Under the pieces are notes generated by a model that was given only the letters and a program-made list of their open reading frames with translations, searched no databases and was not told the DNA's origin. DNA of 64,000 bases from Piper betle (Eukaryota; Streptophyta; Magnoliopsida; Piperales; Piperaceae): the NCBI GenBank assembly GCA_033002965.1, contig JAURVB010013178.1, positions 147,283 to 211,282 of the forward strand. The letters run 5' to 3'. Below are positions 59,191-64,000 of the stretch, piece by piece. Positions within the stretch are counted from its first letter, which is position 1, and every line of letters starts with the position of its first letter. The position numbers were made by a program, and so were the translations under genes.

Positions 59191-60490
59191 GATTTCCCCG
59201 TAATGTGGAGCTCACTCCTCCCAATTCCAATTCATGCTTCAAAATACACGCAATAAGCTCAGCTAACTTATTGGATGCATGATACAGTATAAAACTTTCT
59301 TACTTTCAACTTACGAACACTTATATTACAAGGCATATTTCTGCACGACATGGTAACATGTCATTCTTCAATCACTTGCACGGGACAGAGACGAATCACC
59401 AATTGTGGTCTGCTGTTTCTAAGGTCAGCAATCGATGTTAAAGGACTACCAATTGCATATATTAAGGCACATTGATTGCAAAGAATAAATAAAATTGAAA
59501 TGCACTGTGTTCTTATAGCAGAATTGGGATTTCAAAGGTAGCATAACCATGGAAAGCTAATTACGCATGGAAAAGCACATGCTTAAACAAAAACAAGGAG
59601 CATTTTTATCCAGGAAAACGAGCACACATACTGCGGAATACCTTGAAATTGAAACACCAGTACCAACAACATAAAGAAACGACCTAGACAACCAAATTAT
59701 GCAGGATGCGCGAGACCAGTACTCATTTGTTAATTAAGAAAATCTCGGAGCAGCCTACTCGAGAGAAAAGGGACCGAAATTAGCAGCTAATCCGCTACTA
59801 GTACAAATCAACCAAGCATCCAAGACTTCGTCAACTTGAGGCCCCCAGTCTTCCTTCCCTCATCCAAACACCCAATTTGTTCAAACGTAATAGAAAAAAG
59901 TGAGAGCACATTAAAAGAAAAAAGAGAACACAAAAATTTCACGCATGACCTTCCACGCCAGATCCGAGAAATTTCATTAAAACACAAAAAAGCAAATACT
60001 TGCATAAATTAATACAAAAAAAACAGAAAAACCATGAAACTGCAAAGAAAAGGGCGGCACATAACTTCATTACAGAGCTCACCTAAAAACCGCCAAAGAT
60101 TCCAATCTTCGAGCAACGCGCCGTCGAACGTAACTAGAGAAGAGCACGCCCTTCCGACCAACCCCGCACAGCGGCAAAACCGTAAAAAGAAACAATTCAA
60201 GATCCAATCCCCGCAAAGGCCACCCGAAATTGCCCAAGGTGAAGCCACTCACTCACCTCCCTCTGCAAAATCAAAAATCCTCCCCAATCTCAGCACGCCA
60301 AGACCTTGCCAGAACCAAAGAGGGGAATACCTGAAAGCGCTGAAATTGGGAGGGAAATGGACCGGATTTGTGCAGCCAAAAGGCGCCTTCCAGACCATGC
60401 AAGTAAGAGGAGCGTTGGGACGATCAGAGAAGGGGAGAGATTTGGAGGGGAAGAAGAGAAATGGTGTCGGAGTTTGCGTGTAAGAGTGAG
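59191..60490 (-). other. Probable 5' leader exon(s) and leader intron of the kinase
   Basis: The minus-strand sequence from about 60485 to 60331 is C/T-rich like a leader exon and ends in 'CGCTTTCAG' before 'GTATTCCCC', a usable donor. It contains an ATG ('ATGGTCTGGAAGGCGCC') open to the donor. The T-rich stretch from there to about 59290 fits a leader intron. The exact acceptor is not determined. Confidence 0.45.
59212..59235 (-). promoter_or_regulatory. Short upstream ORF in the YODA-type kinase leader
   Basis: ATG at 59235 opens MNWNWEE and stops at TGA (59214-59212), 21 nt before the main ATG at 59190. If this stretch is part of the mature leader, ribosomes must reinitiate or leak past it. 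Its inclusion in the mRNA is inferred from proximity. Confidence 0.5.
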
Positions 60491-60513
60491 TGGGAGGACA
60501 ATTTTATTAACGG

Positions 60514-60523
60514 AATATATAAA
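60514..60523 (-). promoter_or_regulatory. TATA box candidate for the YODA-type kinase
   Basis: Minus strand CTTTATATATTCCG, about 30-35 bp upstream of the start of the C/T-rich leader (about 60485). Distance and sequence fit a core promoter; not otherwise supported. Confidence 0.45.
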
Positions 60524-60540
60524 GTTTAGGACAGGGTTTA

Positions 60541-60576
<36 letters not shown>
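60541..60576. repeat. (ATT)12 microsatellite
   Basis: Perfect trinucleotide tract just upstream of the kinase promoter. Confidence 0.95.
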
Positions 60577-62930
60577 TTATAATTATTATGATAACAACAA
60601 ATTTTTCAGTAGGAACATTTGCCATATTATATTAATTTATATCTTTTTAAAAACTAATATAATAAATTAATATGTATAGCTAATTAAACCTCCTTATATT
60701 GAAGTTAGAATTCCTTTACCTTATTATTAGTTTATATTTCTTACTTGCGAATATTTAATTAAATATATTGGAACTAAAAATTTTATTACAGCACTCATCA
60801 ATGGGTATTAATTAATTAAGATCTGTTTATTTTTATTTGCTAATAAATCTTATTTGAGTTAGAATTAAATTTTTTTATCATACTAATAATTGCTTGGAAT
60901 ATAATTTTTACTTGCAAATTTTCAATTAAATAAAGGTTTAAGTCTTTTATTTTATATCTACTCAGTCAGTTTAGGATTAATACTTATTTTTAATTACTAT
61001 TGAGATGATTAGAGTGCACAATCCTATCTGATTTAGAAATATTATTTTTATTGTGAGCACATGGTTAGTTTATAATTCTTACATATTTTTAATACATTGC
61101 CTATTTTCTAACCTATTTTTTGACTTTGGTATTTGTAAAGAAATTAATTATTGATTATTTATGAGAAAATTTATTAGCAAAAAATAAGGTTAGTTCAATT
61201 TTTATGGACGTTTCATTTAGAATTAAACATTCTTTTAATGTAATCTTAAAGACATAGATAGACATAAATGAATGGGTTAAGAATTAAGTGGTTTCCTGTT
61301 TTTAAAATAATCTCAATATTAACTTAATTCAATAAGATATTTAACAAATTAGATGTTTTTGTAGAATTTTGCCCGAACCTAAAATGTACAGTACAATTTG
61401 ACTAAATGGATTTTTTATTGTCACTAAAGTTTGGGTAAGCTCAAAACATTGTTTGAAGTAAAGCTTACACGCAAGGCTCACATATTTTGAGATGTAAATT
61501 AATACTTAATATAATTTGAGGGATGTAAATTGAAGTAATTTAAGTTACAATTATATGTTTACTGCTCTTTGAAATAAGGTGTAATAATATAATTATAATA
61601 TAATAAAATTTTAATTAATTTTTAAGATATTTTAAACACGACTTATTTTTTTTTATTTTCACGGTAAACCAGTCTGAGGTCCAAAACAACTTAAATTTAT
61701 TTGAGTTAGCAAAGATTATATTTTATATATTTTTTATTTTATATATTTTATACTTGAAAAGATTATACTACAATGTATTAAATAAAATTTAAAATATTAT
61801 TTTTTTCTATTAAAAGTCAAAATTTTATTGCTTTATTTAAAATGGATGGTCAGCTCGTCTAGTAGGAGCTTGAGTTTAGCTCGAATCTAGTGGGCTCCAC
61901 ATACCCTCAAATTCAGTGTTGTCACTGTTTACGAGGCACTTGATAAAAATCAGTATTTTGAAGTTAAATTCACGGCAGAGCTAAACGGAACGTGTAGAGT
62001 AATATCTGGACAAAATTAATTAATAGAGCAATTGTTAAACTGGCTAAATTTAAAATTCAGATTAAAAAATAATTTTAAGAAAAGTGACAAGCATTAGAAA
62101 GGGATCCGGAGAAAGGATGAGATGTTATTTTATATTAACACCATTTGATTATATACCTCTCAAAGTTTTTTGAACATGCACCACCAAATAATAGTTCAAT
62201 AAATTTACTAATGCATCAACATAACTATTATTTTTTATAGTAAACGGCGAAGAATTTCATTTCCATGCAATGTTAACATGAACTGTAGTACTTCCAAAAA
62301 CACAAAAAAAAGACGAACCGGACGTACGTTATACATTTCCTTTGTACTGTTTATTTCTTTTAGAAGGAAATGTTGCTTTACATGTACTTAGATTTCTTGT
62401 GCTTTACCAAAATCTTTGGGAATAAAATTCAAAAGAACGGATTTCATATCTAACCGATCAGAACCATATTATTATTGGAAAATAGACGCTCTAGCGAAAA
62501 CAACCGAGAAAATATTTCCCCTCAAGATAAAATTAATAAGAGACACCCAAGATAAAAAATAGATGGAAACTTTCTACCAAATTAGGAAAAAGAAAACCAA
62601 CCTACTCGATCAACTTTGATTAAGAAAATCTCTTACAATCAAATATCGAATAAAATTTAAGAAAATTCTCTTAACCTAAATCAGACTAATAACAAGATCT
62701 GAAAAATACAACTCTCGAGAAATTGAGAAAATAACATACACCTCAAAAAAAAAGATTAATCTCATACCATGGATTACTGACCCCACTTCAATTTGAGATG
62801 ATGAAAAATTTCTCCAAACTCTCCCCATTACATGTGAAAAACTCCACCCAATAATGTAGAAAATTCTACCAAAGTGTGAAAGACTTCACCCTAAATCATC
62901 AGGGAAACCTATGAAGGAAATAACAACAAT
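60577..62930. other. AT-rich intergenic DNA
   Basis: No gene, RNA or terminal-repeat element could be supported here. Sequence is uniformly AT-rich until the retroelement fragments begin. Confidence 0.5.
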
Positions 62931-63162
62931 CAGCATAGGCAAACCCGACTCGAACTTGGGCTCTGAAACCTCTTGTTGGGCCCTTCGGACCCCAAAACGG
63001 ACTTGCAACAGGTTCATGAGCCTCTCTTAATCCAAAAGCTAGCTTAAACATTAAGGCTTTCCCATTAGCTCTGATACCACTTCTTCGGACCCTTTGGGCC
63101 CCCAACCAAGCTCCGATACCACTTATTAGGCCCTTCGGGCCCCAAAACGAACTTGCGACAGG
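62931..63162 (-). mobile_element. LTR-retroelement leader fragment with primer-binding site
   Basis: On the minus strand TGGTATCAGAGC (63079-63068) is the classic initiator-Met tRNA primer-binding site. It is followed by 'taatgggaaagccttaatg' and 'ggattaagagaggctcatga', the repeat also seen twice in the thioesterase intron. A second diverged site ('gctccgatacca', 63109-63120) and repeats of 'ggcccttcgg(g/a)cccc' suggest a local duplication. Confidence 0.6.
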
Positions 63163-63924
63163 TGAGAAAATTTTGTCAAAGTCAATACCTTTCTTTTGCC
63201 CGAAACCTTTCACCACAAGTCTTGCCTTGTACCTTGGTTGTGAGTTACCTTCTTCATGCTTAAGCCGATAAACCTACTTGTTCTTCAAGACCTTTCTCCT
63301 CTTAGGAAGATTCACAAGCTCATACGTCTCGTTCTCATGCAATGACTTTATATTCCATCTCGCATGATACTTACCTATTTGTCTTTCTCTTTGTGACTAA
63401 GAACTTCACTGAAGCCTTCAAGCTCACCACTTTTTGTGAGAGTCACATAAGTAGACTTTGGATACTTCGTGGATGGCTTAACAATTCTACCAGATTTTGT
63501 TCTAGTAGCATCAGCCTCCTCTTGATCAACAACCCGATCACCATCATGTACCTGTCCATCAACAACATCAGGAACTGTATCATTAGTAATATCATTATCC
63601 TCACCTTCACCGTCACGAGGCAAAGAAATAGGAATGTCATCTCTGACTTTTTCATCAATTTGTTCAGCTACATCTTGAATAATATCCTCTACAACTGTTG
63701 GAGGAGCAGATGAAGTCTTAACCTTCACAACATAATCCTGGGTATCACTTTGGGTAATTATTTCATTCCCAAAGTCCTCTAGAAATTGATTCTCTCGAAA
63801 CACTACATCTCGGCTTTGAACAATTTTCTTCTCCTTAGGATCCCAAAGTCTGAAACCAAACTCTTCATCCCCATAACCCAGAAATATGCATTCAAATGTC
63901 TTAGCATCAAGCTTAGACCTTAGT
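63163..63924 (-). mobile_element. Ty1/copia polyprotein fragment (integrase C-term to reverse transcriptase start)
   Basis: The minus strand encodes 'KLDAKTFECIFLGYGDEEFG' and 'RDVVFRENQF', typical of the copia integrase C-terminal region, then an acidic linker, 'RTKSGRIVKPSTKYP', and at the left 'KARLVVKGFGQKKGIDFDK', the start of the copia reverse transcriptase. Stops (near 63376 and 63256) and frame changes break it. It is truncated on the left at about 63163 and on the right by another LTR at 63925. Confidence 0.82.
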
Positions 63925-64000
63925 TGTAACACCCCAAATCCGGTTCACGCTCGTGAACCGAACCGGCATGTTACAGGCCCCGGTTAGGTCGGCTAACCCG
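63925..64000 (+). mobile_element. Start of a TGTAACACCCC-type LTR, cut by the window end
   Basis: TGTAACACCCCAAATCCGG begins exactly where the copia coding frame breaks. It shares its first eleven bases with the LTR at 20194 and has the same 'ggttcac' motif shortly after, so it may be a diverged member of the same broad family. The preceding five bases are TTAGT on the left flank (63920-63924); the other flank is outside the window. Confidence 0.6.

Noticed and set aside
60034..60635. Plus-strand frames of 109-149 codons
   Set aside because: They are antisense to the C/T-rich leader of the minus-strand kinase and end in the (ATT)n tract; no domain.

Overview
This is nuclear DNA from a flowering plant. 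The genes have many spliced exons with GT-AG introns, the intergenic DNA is AT-rich and full of LTR and DNA-transposon remnants, and there is plastid-derived sequence. GC-rich first exons beside AT-rich introns lean weakly towards a monocot, but the species cannot be named. No prokaryotic operon, CRISPR array or defence locus is present. I found no wholly new system; the most unusual content is structural.

Layout. 1-2158 is part of a very long LTR. 3281-4340 (minus) is an intact two-exon 2-oxoglutarate/Fe(II) dioxygenase. 7.0-12.5 kb and 26.9 kb hold three decayed copies of one F-box locus. 13.1-15.1 kb is a duplicated CACTA-like, AT-rich array. 15.08-16.49 kb holds plastid-derived fragments (trnV-UAC 3' exon, a trnG-GCC fragment) separated by a 570-bp terminal-inverted-repeat element with mirrored hairpins. 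17151-19455 is a solo LTR with perfect 5-bp duplications. 20194-25672 is another solo LTR (TTATA duplication) split by a related LTR in the opposite orientation, which makes a long inverted repeat.

The gene-rich right half holds a CNBD/acyl-CoA thioesterase gene with at least two frameshifts (28439-34816), a small coiled-coil-like gene of unknown function (35882-37381, minus), an ankyrin/integrin-linked-type protein kinase with a C-terminal CaaX-like box (41041-45388, minus), a pseudogene of plastid MurE ligase (47163-50364) with a hAT-type MITE inserted at its start codon, a second related MITE, and a complete YODA-type MAPKKK of 11 coding exons (53288-59190, minus) with a short upstream ORF. 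The window ends in a dead copia fragment interrupted by the start of another LTR.

Functional links: the two kinases belong to the wider MAPKKK/Raf-like group and share a strand, but nothing shows that they act together. The thioesterase and MurE copies look non-functional as written. Their indels could be real decay or, for the single-base ones, assembly error.
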